Shown: positions 1-14,739, counted from the first letter of the stretch. The stretch is DNA of 64,000 nt from Scenedesmus sp. ARA3 (GCA_004335835.1 RWJK01001313.1:148674-212673), one strand, 5' to 3'. Translations and numbers: made by a program. Notes: generated from the sequence alone by a model not told the origin.

Positions 1-619
1 AAGAAGCAGAATTACCACTGTCCTTTGGGATCCTGGAGCCTTTATCAATTCCGTCCTTTTCCCTTCACACATGTACACAATGGTGCGTATACAACAGCAT
101 CGCCACCGATGCCAAAAGATGTTGGCCGCCATACGGACGCGGCAACTGGACTGGGTCACATAGCAGCCCACTGCTGGGCACTGCAAGCGCTCTCCACTCT
201 ACCAGCGGCTGCAAAATTGGTAAATTTGACTGGATTTTGAAAGTACAATACACAACAAACTCCAAGCCAGCTGCACATCCTTTTCAACTGCTACCATACG
301 GAAAACGTGATGTACCCAGCATACTGACCGGCCATTGTGGTTTGATCAACTGGCAACTGTTTGCCATACTGTCCGACAGTGGCACTGCAACAGCAACACT
401 CTTCGACTCAAGCCAGTAGCGTTGCTACGCCAGTCTGCAAAGCTTTGGTACCACCAGTACTGACTGGGCCACCAGCTTGTTCACAAAAACATGAAGTTGA
501 TGCTGCCCCACTCCTGACAACCGTGTACAACCAGGCCCTGACATCTTCCAGCCTAGCAACAGTACGAGCCTTGCGACGATGCTCTTTCACACCACAGCTC
601 TCAACATGTCTGTGTAGAA
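1..619. other. No recognisable gene in this stretch
   Basis: Short open frames on both strands give Ser/Thr/Ala-rich peptides with no recognisable motif and no convincing exon bounded by good splice sites. It lies downstream of the minus-strand gene that ends at 620, so part of it is probably that gene's 3' UTR. Confidence 0.5.
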
Positions 620-2401
<1,782 letters not shown>

Positions 2402-3837
2402 GCCGAGTGCGGGTGCTGCAAAGGTTCGGAGAAGTAATCGCTGCTGTTGAGGTCGTAGTTGATATGCGTTCGCTGTGAATGTGCGAAGCAGGAGCCTTAT
2501 AAGCGTCGCCTGAATGAGAACGGCCAAGGAGGATCATCAGTACTCAGCTGACAGCGAACGTTGGAGTTCCAATGTAACACACGTTGGAGCAGCACGAGTT
2601 CGTCCCGCGCAATACGGGTTCTTTCGCGCAAAGAACACAAATGATTTACAACAGCATACACCCGGACAAAATTTGACACCTGCACAAGGCGCACACCACG
2701 GCGACTCCACCATACCATAGGGATCCCGGCCCTGCTGTATCTGAGGTATGATTTGCCAGGACTGACTGTTCCTCAATGTCATTCAAATTGGTGGCATGCA
2801 AACTGTTGCACAGAGGCAGCGAATGCGCGCTGCTTGACAGGTGCATTGCAAGCGCTGCGATAACACTCGAGCAGCAAGCATGCATGTGAGCTTCATATGA
2901 AATTGAGGTGCCGTGTGAAGCATGAACGGCATGTACCGTTGAACGTGCCGCCCTGGCACGGATGCAATGCCGTGCAAAAGGCCACTTCCTGACCTCCACC
3001 CATGTGCCGCGAAGCACACAACAAGCTCATGTGAGCGCTCTGTCTAAACCATGTGACGTGAAGCACACACTCCAAAAATGATGAAGCACGTCAAACATAG
3101 CTGCTGAATGTTGAAGCGCTCAACTGTTGAACAGCATGAAATCCTGCCACGGTGCCTGAAAGCAAGCGCACAAGCTGGCCAAGGTGTGAAACACACTCTG
3201 CCACTCGCACTTGCTGCAGCTGACAAGGGGAACCATGCAGGCATATGCCAGCCGCAGCAAAGCCAACGCTTAAAGTGCATGGTGCGATAGCACACAAGCA
3301 GTGGTGCAGCTGCAGCTATGCATGCTGTGACAAAAGTGCCAGCCACATTGTTGACTGCTGCTGCCTGTACTCTCAAGACAGGGAAGAAATGCACTGCACG
3401 CCAGCGTGCGCCGTATGCACCTGCAGCTGCGTCCTTGGCACCACACAGATGCAAACGCAGCGCTGCACGGCGCAGCGCAGGCTGGTGTAGACAGCAGCTG
3501 GGGCCGCCTGCACCAGCCGATGAGATGAGGTATGGACGAAACATGTGCGACGGGCTGAGCGTCTGCTCATGTGGCGCAAATGCGATCTTGTACAAAACAA
3601 CGTTGTGCCTTTCCACCTGACTCCAACACAACTGCACTGAAAGAAGACCGCTGGCGGGATGATGATGCATACTGCAACTGGCAGCGCCAGCCCAAATATG
3701 CTGGGCCTGCAGGATTGCAAGCGCTGGCACAACATGACGGCATCATGCTGTGCTGTGCTGCGCCACGCCACGCCAAAAGGAAGGCTGCAGCGCAAGTATA
3801 GGATTGGCGAGGAGATGATACGGCTGCTGCTGCATCA
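2402..3837. other. Intergenic region between two minus-strand genes
   Basis: This stretch holds the promoter side of gene 620-2401 and the 3' flank of FCF1. A 228-residue open frame on the minus strand (3044-3730) is Ala/Cys/His-rich, has no motif and follows the FCF1 stop, so I do not call it a gene. GC content is visibly lower than in the exons. No repeat or RNA gene was seen. Confidence 0.5.
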
Positions 3838-6173
3838 TCAGGTGCGGGGTGCGCCACCAATGGTTGCCTCTGGCAGGCGCTCGATGCTGTAGCGGTGCTG
3901 CGACAGGTACATGATAGGCACTCCAGGGATCTGCGGCGGCAGCAAAGGGGATCAGACATGTGAGTAGGCCAGCGCATGCTCTGGGCAGGGCATGCAGGGA
4001 GTTTAGACATAGAATCTTCAGCATCACACAAGGCAGCTGCAGACAGATGCGCTTGATGCGTTTGTATGCAACAGCAGGCACGACGTAAGGTGCCATATGC
4101 TCAACAATTACCAACAAATGCAACAGCAACAGCAAAACACGCAAGCAGCCACACACGCCATGCAGCACCACCCAAGGCAGCAGCGAGGCGGCTCAGCGAT
4201 TGTTCACCATTTGCAATCACCGTGGATGGCTCTTACGTGATGAGCCATCCCTCTCGCAAAAAAAAGGTTATAATCATTGCCGCCTCCTGCCCATTCAAAC
4301 ACAAATCGCTGCTCACAAGCTTGCTGTGTATGGTGCCAAACACCGCCCAGTTCACCACACACGCCACATACATACGAGCCAATTACACACAACACCACAA
4401 ACTCAGCACCGTCCGCCACTGCATGCACACCTTGCGAATGCGGCGCCTCAGGTCCTTATCACATGTGGCCACGATGTAGCACTTATGCTGCCGCACGCGC
4501 TCGCACAGGCAGTCGTCAGCGTAGGTGCCCTTGTGTGTGCAGGGGATGCGGGCAATGCGCGGATCCTGTAAGACAGCAGTAGAAGCAGCGGCAGGCGGCA
4601 GTTGTGGCAGCAGCACGTCAATAGACAGCCAGGGATCAACACTATGGCAAAGCAGGCTGCTCTATAGACTCTGCTGTGTCCACTCTGTTCTGCAGTAGCT
4701 GCTGCTGCTGCTCACCTTGCCCACCTTGAGCACCACGCGGTACTTCTGGCCCAGCATTACACAGTATGCAAGTACGGCCTTGTGCTGCTGCTTCCCTTGG
4801 CCACCTTGAGCGCCACGCAGAACTACAGTGTGCCAGCACGGCTGTGTGCAGTGACACTGCCTCATGCTGACCACTTTCAGTGCCACGCGGTACTTCTGGC
4901 CCACCTGCCCACCCTACAGCGTGCCAGCACGGCTGTGTGCCGCTACAGAGCCTCATGTGCTGTTACATTGCCTCGCCTTGGACCCATATGAGACTATCCT
5001 CTCTCATTGCCTCACCTTGGCCACCTTCAGCGCCACACGGTACTTCTGGCCCCCAACCCTGTTCCCCTGATGTGCGACACACAGCAACGTTTGCTCGACT
5101 TGCAATCAGAAGGTGCCTCACCTTGGCCACCTTGAGCGCCACGCGGTACTTCTGGCCCAGCTGCCTCTTACAACGTGCAACCGCACACCAAGCTACCACA
5201 GTCGTGTGCTGCTGCTCAACCTTTTGTGCGCTCACCTTGGCCACTTTCAGCGCCACGCGGTACTTCTGGCCCAGCTTCTCCAGCTCAGCCATGACGCAGT
5301 CGGTGATGCAGGGCGTGCACTCCGCGTACAGGCAGTCCATCATGCCCTTCACCAGGTCGATCTGCGGCGACACAGAGCAGCAGCACATAACAGACTGAAT
5401 GGCCTGAAAGACAGGTGCAAGGCAGTCCATCATGCCCTTCACCAGGTCGATCTGCGGCGACACAGAACAGCAGAACATGTTCAGCAACTTGGTCGGCAGC
5501 AGCAGAAACAAAAGGCGCAACATGCTCCAGACGCAATGCGTAGTTGAAAGCACTAACGGCAGACGGCTGATTGGGGTGCGCATGGGGGCCGGGCGGCAGC
5601 CGGTAGCCCTCAAGATCAGCCTTGCATGGGACCGCATGCTCCTGCAACTGCCAAGCACTGTGCCGTGAGTGCAACTGCTGCGAATGCTAAGAATGCTGGC
5701 CCGCCCACCTTGTTTTTGATGGAGAAGTTGATGAAGTTGGTGTCCACCAGCACCTGGTAGGGCGGGCCCAGCTGCGTGTTGTACTTGAAGAACATCGCAG
5801 ACGACACCTTCTGACTGCAGGCAAGCCATGATGGCCGCAGCAGTGCGGGCAGACATAAAGGGTGTCAGATGGTGATGTTTCAGTGTAGGGCATGTTGATG
5901 GCATCGTAGAGATGCTGCTGCTGCATGGCAGCTGTTTCAGCAAAGACAATGGCATCACAGCAGCAGCAGCCGTACTCACATGTGGCGCACTTCATCCTTC
6001 TTCTGCTGCTGCTTCTGTTTTGGCCCCCTGCAGCAGCGACATCGATGTAAGTTAGAGCGCAAAGATGGCGTGAGGATCTACTGCAGGCCCTGCTGCAGCA
6101 CTTACTCGATGTCCTTGGGGCTCAGCAGTCTCTTCACTTCAGCGAACTTTCGCGTCTTCTTAGCTTTGCCCAT
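3838..6173 (-). CDS. FCF1: rRNA-processing endonuclease FCF1/UTP24 (PIN domain)
   Basis: FCF1/UTP24 is the nucleolar PIN-domain protein of the small-subunit processome that cuts pre-rRNA at the 18S 5' side. Exons (complement): 6106-6173, 5980-6027, 5709-5814, 5236-5361, 4431-4565, 3838-3930; 191 residues, close to the ~195 usual for the family. The start [10 protein letters not shown] is the conserved basic N-terminus. Diagnostic blocks follow in order: [20 protein letters not shown] with the first PIN aspartate, [41 protein letters not shown] with paired aspartates, [17 protein letters not shown], and [19 protein letters not shown] near the C-terminus. The PIN acidic residues all look present. 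The gene is divergent from MRD1, another processome factor. The intron after exon 4 holds five copies of the exon's end, and the intron before it one copy of its start. Confidence 0.95.
4717..5160 (-). repeat. Five donor-side echoes of FCF1 exon 4
   Basis: Within the intron after FCF1 exon 4, the last ~40 bases of the exon plus its donor recur at about 5122-5160, 5017-5052, 4872-4903, 4797-4822 and 4717-4757. They encode [13 protein letters not shown] or close variants. The 5122 copy is preceded by AG and followed by GTGAGG, so it could be a 39-nt in-phase exon. The 4872 copy is also preceded by an in-frame AG but has lost its donor. The two copies at 5122 and 5017 differ from the parent only synonymously in this segment. 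Confidence 0.9.
5420..5476 (-). repeat. Acceptor-side echo of FCF1 exon 4
   Basis: A copy of the 3' splice site and first ~30 bases of FCF1 exon 4 (parent 5331-5386) lies about 90 bp upstream in the transcript sense. It includes the CGCAG acceptor and the [11 protein letters not shown] coding start. The copy has no donor and runs straight into intron sequence. Confidence 0.9.
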
Positions 6174-6698
6174 GGCAGCACTACCAGCTCCGAAGGCCCA
6201 AAAATGTGATGAATGAGCTCCAACGAGGTGATGGTGACTACAACGAGTGCAGGCACGCAGCAGCAGCTACAGTGGGCGGGCAACGAGTGAACGGCCAACA
6301 GTTGCGACAATACAGCGCGGTCGGGAGGTGCGGGCTTATATGAAAGCGTGCTCGGCACCGAGACCGTGCGTAAAGAGCGCAGGAGTTGAGATATAAGTAG
6401 CAGCGCAGCCTTGTGACAGTCATTGACAGTTACAGGCGGGCGCAGGAAGCCCCAGTGTTTATCAGACTCGTAAACAGGTTATTAACGGTTGTCTGCGAGT
6501 ATTGGTGTAAGTGCATGTCTGAGGTGCTTGCAAGGTTGTGCCAAATTAACTTCGAGCGTAGCAAGCGAGCAGTATCCGGTTCAAACATCCATATTATATC
6601 GTTGTCTTTCTACAACTACAACATTTCGTGCCTTATTGCACGCCAGCAGCCCAGTCACCTACATACAGTAGCCTGCTGCTGCCAGCAGCACTGCAGCC
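6174..6698. promoter_or_regulatory. Shared divergent promoter spacer of FCF1 and MRD1
   Basis: 525 bp separate the FCF1 and MRD1 start codons, which point away from each other. The spacer is AT-richer than the flanking exons. It has A/T-rich elements near 6337 (TTATATG) and 6390 (GATATAAG) that could serve as TATA-like boxes. Both products belong to the small-subunit processome, so co-regulation from this spacer is plausible. No specific factor site is claimed. Confidence 0.6.
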
Positions 6699-7103
6699 AT
6701 GCAGCAACAGCAGCCAGGCCCGGGACATGATAGCCAGCAAGGGGAGGCCACATCTCGGCTGTGCGTGAAGAACATTCCCAAGCATCTTAACGAGCAGCGC
6801 TTGAAGGAGCACTTCTCGGCAAAGGGCCAAGTCACAGATGTGAAGATCCTTAAGACGAGGTGAGCCAGGTGGCATGCACTTTGGCATGACGGTTGCAGGA
6901 ACCTGTGTGCATGGCATGACTTACAATAACTGCTTTATGCATAGCTTTTGACAAAGCAGCAGCTGTGCAGCACACCCTTGCAGCCGCAGTGCCCGCCAAT
7001 GAACTCAGCTGCATCAGCCAGCAAGGCCCTGGCTGGCAGCCCTGCCAGCTGCTGCCCGTTCATAAACATGCCCTGCGTCATGGTGCTTGGTGCACAGTAA
7101 CAA

Positions 7104-7147
<44 letters not shown>

Positions 7148-8672
7148 AGGGATGGTCACTCGCGGCAGATGTCGTTTATCGGCTACCGCTCTGTCGAGGA
7201 CTCTACAGCTGCCATGAAGTACTTTCAGAACACATACATAGACACCAGCAGGCTTAGCATAGAGGTGAGAGGCGTTGCCACCCTGTTTCTATATTATAAG
7301 ATGTTTCAGCAGCAGCAGCAGCAGCAGCACCTGGGTTTGCTTGCTTATGTCAATGGTGGTTGCCTCATCTTTCTGACCATAATGATTAGTCACACCCTGT
7401 ATGCGCCCCTTGGGCTCTGGTTACAGCAAGTGCTTGTGTCGTTTGACCTCTGCTGATCAATTTGCATGTTCATCGCCACCGTGCTGCGCAGTACGCGCGC
7501 CGCTACAGGGCGCCAGCAACAGCAGCAGCAGACGCCTCCGCAGCAGCCGCTGCAGCAGCAGCCGACAAGCAGCACCGCCCCTGGAGCAAGTACTCTGAAG
7601 GCAGCAGCAAGCACCAGCAGCTGCTGGCTAAGCAAGCCGCCGCCGCTGCAGCAGCAGCAGCTGCGGCTGCGGCAGGCAACGACCCTAAGGCAGCAGCAAA
7701 GGCAGCGCGTGCCGCTGAAAAGGCAGCGAAAGCAGCAAAGGCGGCCTCAAAAGCAGCAGCAAAGGGCAAGCTAGGGGAGGCTGAGCAGGCTGACCCAAAG
7801 CTTGCTGAGTTTTTGCAATTGATGCAGCCGCGCAGCAAGGCGCGCATCTGGGGCAACGACGAGCTGCTGCCACAGCAGGATGCAGGCGCAGGCAGCGGCG
7901 CAGCAGCAGCAGGCGCTGCTGGCGTGGCAGGTGCGGGGAGGGGCTGCAGCTGCCGTGTGCTGCTAATGCTGTGGTTGAAAACATGTGTTCTTAACTAGCG
8001 TTGTGCAAGTGTTGTGTCGGTATTGCTGCGTAGATGAGTGCTGTTTGTTTGTAGTCTGATAGAGGTAGTTGCGGCAGTGCTGGTGCAGCTGCTGATTGCT
8101 ATCGCACTTGCAGCGTGCTATGCGTGAGGCAACCTAGCTTGGCTGACCATATGCAAACTCAATCTCTTGTTGGCATGCTTCTGCGTCTGTTGTGTGTGGC
8201 GCTGCTTGCAGTTGACCCTGATGACGAGGCTGATGAGCTGTATGTTGACCTGGCTGACCTCAAGCAGCAGCAGCAGCAGCAGCAAGGCAGGCACAAATCA
8301 TCAGCAGGGCAGCAGCAGCAGCAGCAGCAGCACACGCACAGCAGTGAAGGAGAAGACGATGACGAGGATGATGAAGGGCAAGAGGGCGAAGATGTGCTTG
8401 CTGCTAAGGATGCTGTTGTGGTTGATGAGGGGGTGTCTGACCTGGACTATTTGAAAGCACGCATGCGCAAGAGCTTGGCTGATGAGCAGCAGCAGCAGCA
8501 AGGCAGCAGCAGCGAAGATGAGGATGAGGAGATGAGCAGCAGCAGCAGCGAAGGGGAAGACGAAGATGAAGATGCAGCAGCAGCAGCGGATGAGGATGCA
8601 GAGGTGCTGGGTTCAGAAGAGGGAGGGGAAGACGATGCAGAGGATGATGAAGCAGAGGGAGACCAGTTTGAT

Positions 8673-8729
<57 letters not shown>

Positions 8730-9165
8730 AATGGCGGTCGTGCTGCTGCTGCTGCCGGGGGTGCTGCTGAGGCGGAGGTGTTGGAGACTGGCCGCCTGTT
8801 TGTGCGCAACCTGGCCTACTCGGCTGGCGAGGCTGAGCTGAGCCAGCTCTTTGGGGGCTTTGGTGACCTGGAGGGAGTGCACCTGGTGCTGGACAGGTGG
8901 GTGGCGCGTTATCTGTGTCGTATGGGAGGTTGAGGTTTGTAAGGGCTTAAGAAGGTAGGGTGGAGAATGTGAGCGGTTCGTGTGGTTGGTGACCTGGAGG
9001 GAGTGCACCTGCTGCTGGGTGGGGGCTGCGTATCTATGAATCTTTGTGTTCGATGGGTTCTTGAACTTCCTAACCTAACTCACAGCCAAGCTACTCTGCA
9101 GTTCTGAGACGGGCCTCAGGTGCTGAGTAGATGAGGGAGGGGTTAACTGCACAACGATGCTGATG

Positions 9166-9196
<31 letters not shown>

Positions 9197-9280
9197 ACCT
9201 GCAGGGAGACGAAGCGCTCGCGGGGCATCGCATACATCAAGTATGTCATGCCAGAGGACGCACTGGCAGCATACAGGTGG

Positions 9281-9316
<36 letters not shown>

Positions 9317-9648
9317 ATGTTGCAATACATAGACTCGGTTGTGCGTGCTGCTGGTGCCGTGGTGCCCATGCTATCACCTGCATGTCTGCTGCTGGTGCCG
9401 ATGCAACCACATGCATGCATGCTGGCTGTGCTGCTGGCGGCAGTACCTTCATAGTGCATCCCTGCTGGCTCGTCAGACATGGTTGAAGCTGAAATTGTGG
9501 CTGCTGCTGGGAGTGGTTTCACATTATGCAAGCCCCACACGTTTGTCTACTGCCTGATGAGTCCTAAAAGGCTTAGTCGGTTGTTCATGGTCGTGTAGTA
9601 GCCCAATGCAGTCATTGCAGGTTGTACCTGTAACGTGACGGCTTGCTG

Positions 9649-9718
<70 letters not shown>

Positions 9719-12700
9719 ATTGTGCCAGGGCGCTGGACATGAGCCCCTTCCAGGGCAGGCTGCTGCACGTGCTGCCAGCCAAGCGGCAGCCAGGGGAGGA
9801 CCAGCAGCAGCAGCAACAACAGCAGCAGGAAGAAGAGGTGAGGCCGTGTGAACTGGCGGTGGGATGAAGGCAGCAGCAGCATTACCAGCAGCAGCACAGT
9901 TGCCGCAAGATGGGTTCAGCGCATATGAGCAGGGTTTCACTGACGCGCAACTGCTGACGTGGCATGCGTGTTCTGCGCCTGCAGATGCCTACATTTTGTA
10001 TGCGCTACTTGACGTATGCGTCTTGCTGTTTTAGACCCTGCTGCGCTACATTTGCTGGCCACAAACACCCGCACATTTGCTGCTGCTGCTGCTGCTGTGT
10101 TGCTTTTGCAGGGCGGCAAGCCAGGTAGCAGCAGCTTCAAGTCGCAGCGGGAAGCACAGCGCAAGGGAGATGCAGGAAACAGGTGTGCCTCTGCAGCATC
10201 TTGTGCTGCTGTTTCACCTCTGCCTCTGTAGCTGTCGTGTTCACTTCCATGTGCACTTCCATGTGCAGCTCTGTGGAAATCACTGAAGTACGGATCTTGC
10301 AGTAACATCACTGCAACACGCCCGTGTACAACTGCCTTGGACCGCGTTATTAATCACATCAGAAGCTGCCGAACGTAACATAGGGACCCTCGCTGCCGCC
10401 AAGTTCTCACCAAAGCTTCCGCCTCCCCACTCCCCAACTCCTGTTGTGGTGGTGCCTGGCTATCGTTGGCTATGTTTTGCTGTGTTGCAGGGCTGCCTGG
10501 AGCAGCCTGTTCATGCGCGCCGACACCGTGGCAGCAGCAGTGGCAGCGCATTACGGCGTGAGCAAGGCGCAGCTGCTGGATGCAGCAGCAGCAGACCTGC
10601 CACTACGCATGGCGCTAGGGGAGGCACAGGTGGGCGGGCAAAAGCAACTACTGCTGCGGTTTTGTTTGTGTGTGGTGCAAGTGTGTGTTTTCTGCTTGCA
10701 CTGGCTGCCAGCTTCTGCTGACATCGTCACTGCGTGTGCCAGTTGCAGCTAGTGTTGTGGCAGGTCTGTGAGCTACGGCACTATGGTTGTATGAGACTCC
10801 ATCACCGCATGCTTAGACCTCTGCTGACCTGCCGCTACGCATGGCGCTACGGGAGGTGCAGGTGGGTGGTCCAGCTGTGGCAGCGTGTTTACTATAGTTC
10901 ATTGGAGATAGAGGTTACGCCGGTGTGAGTGCGCTGGCTGCCAGTACCTCTGCGTGCGCTGCAAGTCTGCTTGGGCATGTGAGCGAAGCTGATACGCTGA
11001 AGTAGCAAGACGCTGCAGTGCCGTATGCACGAATTTCTTCGTCTTTTCGACCGCTGTGTCTGCTGCTGCCCCTGACTGACCTCACCGTATCACCATCACT
11101 CAACCCTTAGGTCATCGCGCGAACTAAAGCAGCGCTGGCAGAAGGTGGCCTCAACGTCCCCGCACTCGAAGCAGCAGCAGCCGCCTCCGGCAAAGCCGCA
11201 GCCAAGGCCTCAGTCGCGCGCAGCGCCACTACGCTGCTGGTCAAGAACTTGCCATATGCTGCTGATGAGGAGGAGCTCCGGGCGCTGTTTGCTGGGCCTG
11301 GCGGTGGCAGGGCGGTGGTGCGGCTGGTGCTGCCACCTACGCGCACGCTTGCGTTTGTGGAGTTTGGGGAGCCGCAAGACGCGAGGTGGGTGGGATTAGT
11401 GCTGCGCATGTGCTGTTTTGCTGCAGGAAGTGGTGATCAGTGCCACGCTGGCGTTTGTGGAGTTTGGGGAGCCGCGTGTAGTAGCCAATGCTTGGCTTGC
11501 GTTTGTAGAGTTTGGCGAACCTCAGGGCGCAAGGTGGGTGGGAATGGTGCTGTGCATGCCTTGCTTTGCTGCAGGAAGTAGTAGCCAATGCTGGGCTTGC
11601 GTTTTTAAGGTTTGGGGAGCCGCAGGATGCGAGGTGGGTGGGGGTGGTGCTGCGCATGTCTTGCCTTGCTGCAGGAAGTAGTAGTCAGTGCCACGCTGGC
11701 GTTTGTGGAGTTTGGGGAGCCGCAAGACGCGAGGTGGGTGGGAGTGGTGCTGTGCATGCCTTGCCTTGCTGCGGCTTGTAGTAGTCAGTGCCACGCTGGC
11801 GTTTGTGGAGTTTGGGGAGCCGCAAGACGCGAGGTGGGTGGGAGTGGTGCTGTGCATGCCTTGCCTTGCTGCGGCTTGTAGTAGTCAGTGCCACGCTGGC
11901 GTTTGAGGAGTTTGGGGAGCCGCAAGACGCGAGGTGGGTGGGAGTGGTGCTGTGCATGCCTTGCCTTGCTGCGGCTTGTAGTAGTCAGTGCCACGCTGGC
12001 GTTTGTGGAGTTTGGTGAACCTCAGGATGCGAGGTGGGTGGGAGTGGTGCTGTGCAGGCGGCACAAAATAGTGCAGAAATGCTCTGGTAGTCAATAGCAG
12101 TGCAGACATGGCTCAGCACTGCTGAGCAGTGCAGCAAGTGTTAGTAAGTGTGCTTTGGTGGCTGGTGTGGTTGTTGGCAGGCGGGATGTTTTGCAGTGTT
12201 CGTTGTGCTGGTGCCAGGTTCTTCTGTCGTGTCTGAGCAGTCTGCCGGGTTTTACTGTCCACACAGTAGGTAGCCGTGTTGCCGCTGCCCCTGCTTCTGA
12301 CCGTATGTTGCATTCCCCACTGAACTTCATGCTATATTCACTTGCATTTCACGCCGCAGGTCTGCCTTCAAGGCCCTGGCGTACAAGAAGTACCAGCAGG
12401 TGCCGCTGTACCTGGAGTGGGCCCCCAGGGACATCTGGGACACACCAGCACCACCAGCAGCAGCAGCAGCAAGCAACGCTGCTGCCAAGCTTGCTGCTGC
12501 TGCTGCTGGGGGTAAGGACGCTGCTGCTGGTGGATCTACAGCAAACGCTGCTGGTGGTGATGCAGACAAAGCAGCAGCAGCAGCAGCAGCAGAGGATGAG
12601 GCTGAGGAGGATGGCCAGGCTGCTGCAGCGGCCTGTATCTACGTGAAGAACCTCAACTTTGCCACGGGCGATGCTGCGCTGCGCAAGCACTTTGACAAGG

Positions 12701-14512
12701 CCGTGTCAGCAGCCGGCGGCAGCATACACAGCGCAAAGGTGTGTGCTCTGGAATGTGGCACATGCGTCATGTGCTGCAAGATGTGCTACATGTGTGAGAA
12801 TGCTAGAGGATTGCAGCGGCGGGTTGTGTTTTGTCTGGCGTTGCTGCAGGTGGGTGGGTGTACGCTGCGCTGGAGGATGTGTCTGGGTGTGGTTGGGCAG
12901 CGTGAGCTTTGGACTGCTGTGGTAGCCATGGTTGTGGCGGCATTGGGGCTTTCTGCTTGGCAGAGCTGGCGTGCAGAGTGAGTGTGCACGTGCTTCAAGC
13001 TGCCCAGGGGCTTCCCACCTCGATCGCTGCCTGTTGTCTTGTGCGATTCAGAGCGCGCGTTGCAAGGCCCATCGGTACGCGTTTGTAGTTCTCTTCTTGG
13101 TCTCAGTTGCCTCAGAGCCGCCCGCGGGTTGTGCTGTGTATGTTCGCAGGTGGCGCGGCACAAGGGCGCTGACGGCAAGCTTTTGTGCATCATTCTTGCT
13201 TGCCACTTGCTCGTCTCGCTGCCTGTTGTTTTGCGGTGCTCGGGTGGCGCGGCGCAAGGGCCCCGACGGCAATCTGCTGCCTTTTCTGCCTCTCTCTCAG
13301 CGAATGGCCGCCGTCTGCGCTGTTATATGCACTGTTGCATTGGCAGGTGGCGCGGCGCAAGGGCCCTGACGGCAAGCTGCTGTCCATGGGCTTTGGCTTT
13401 GTGGAGACTGACAGCGAGGCGGCAGCCAAGGCGGCCATCAAGGCGCTGCAGGTAACTGGCTGCGTTTTGCATGGAGTGGTTGAGGACGCTGCTGTAATGC
13501 TTCAAGCGTCTACTTGGTTGCTGCATGCATGTGGAAGCCAGTGTGTCCCCAAACCACCGTCCATGTGCAGGGCTGCAGCTGCCTGTCATGTGCAGGGCGG
13601 ACTGTTGTTGTCAGCAGGGACCCAGAACAGCTTGCGACGTTCGGTTCTGATCGTGATTCCTGCGCCTGCTGTATGTCATCTGATACAGGGCTCTATGCTG
13701 GAAAAGCACAAGTTGCAGCTGCAGCTGAGCAAGCACGGTGCGCCAGGCGCAGCAGCATCAGGCGCCGCCTCCAAGAAGGCTGCCGCAGCCAAGGCCGCTG
13801 CTGCCAAGGCTGCAGGCACAAAGCTGGTGGTGCGCAACGTGGCGTTTGAGGCGACGCGCAAGGACCTGATGGGACTGTTTGGGCCCTTTGGGCACATCAA
13901 GTCGTGCAGGTGGGGGCTGGAGGTGTGGTGACTGTGCTGGATGCTGCTTTCTTGTGGTGCTTGCTACGCAGGTGTAGTTGCTTGCGTGTTGCAGGTGCAT
14001 TTCACGCCTGGGCTGGGAGTGGCAGAGCAGCTGTTTGGGTTGGGTCTGCTAGGTGACCTGGCTGATGCACATTGTAGTGCAAGCTTTTACAGCTCCAAGG
14101 CAATCAGCGACAACGTCTTGTGCAAGTGCCAAGTGCCATAGTATCATTCTAGGCTGTGCTTCCCTAGTTCCTGCTGCAGCTGCTGCGCTCTCTATCACAG
14201 TTGAATACGTACTGCGCTGTCATGTGCTGCTGTGTGCTGCTGTCAGGCTGCCCAAGAAGTTTGACGGCCACCACCTCGGCTTTGGCTTCCTGGAGTTCAC
14301 CACAATGTTTTTTGCTGCGTTGTGTGTTTACGTTCAATTTCATGTGCTGCTGTGTGCTGCATTTAGGCTGCCCAAGAAGTTTGACGGCCACCACCGCGGC
14401 TTTGGCTTCCTGGAGTTCACCACGCAGCAGGAGGCGCGCAACGCGCTGGAGGGAGTGGGCGGGACGCACCTCTACGGGAGGCGCCTGGTGGTGGAGTATG
14501 CCCAGGTGCGGC

Positions 14513-14553
<41 letters not shown>

Positions 14554-14701
14554 ATGTTCATGTGTGCGTGCGCTTGAAACCTTGCAGGGAATGGCGCGTG
14601 TGGCACGTGTGGCTTCAGATTAAGTGTGGGCCTTGCGCTGCTCTGTTCAATCATTGAAGTTATCATTGCATTGAAAGGGTGGGTATGTTTCCTTTTGACT
14701 C

Positions 14702-14739
<38 letters not shown>

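Noticed and set aside
3044..3730. 228-residue minus-strand open frame after FCF1
   Set aside because: Downstream of the FCF1 stop, biased composition and no recognisable domain.
4963..5979. 338-residue minus-strand open frame through FCF1
   Set aside because: It reads through FCF1 exons 3 and 4 and their introns, partly out of frame. The spliced FCF1 model explains the conserved parts.
11386..12060. CRISPR-like array (regular 100-bp spacing)
   Set aside because: The repeated unit is a coding exon end with its donor and the whole period is conserved, without variable spacers. This is a eukaryotic gene.
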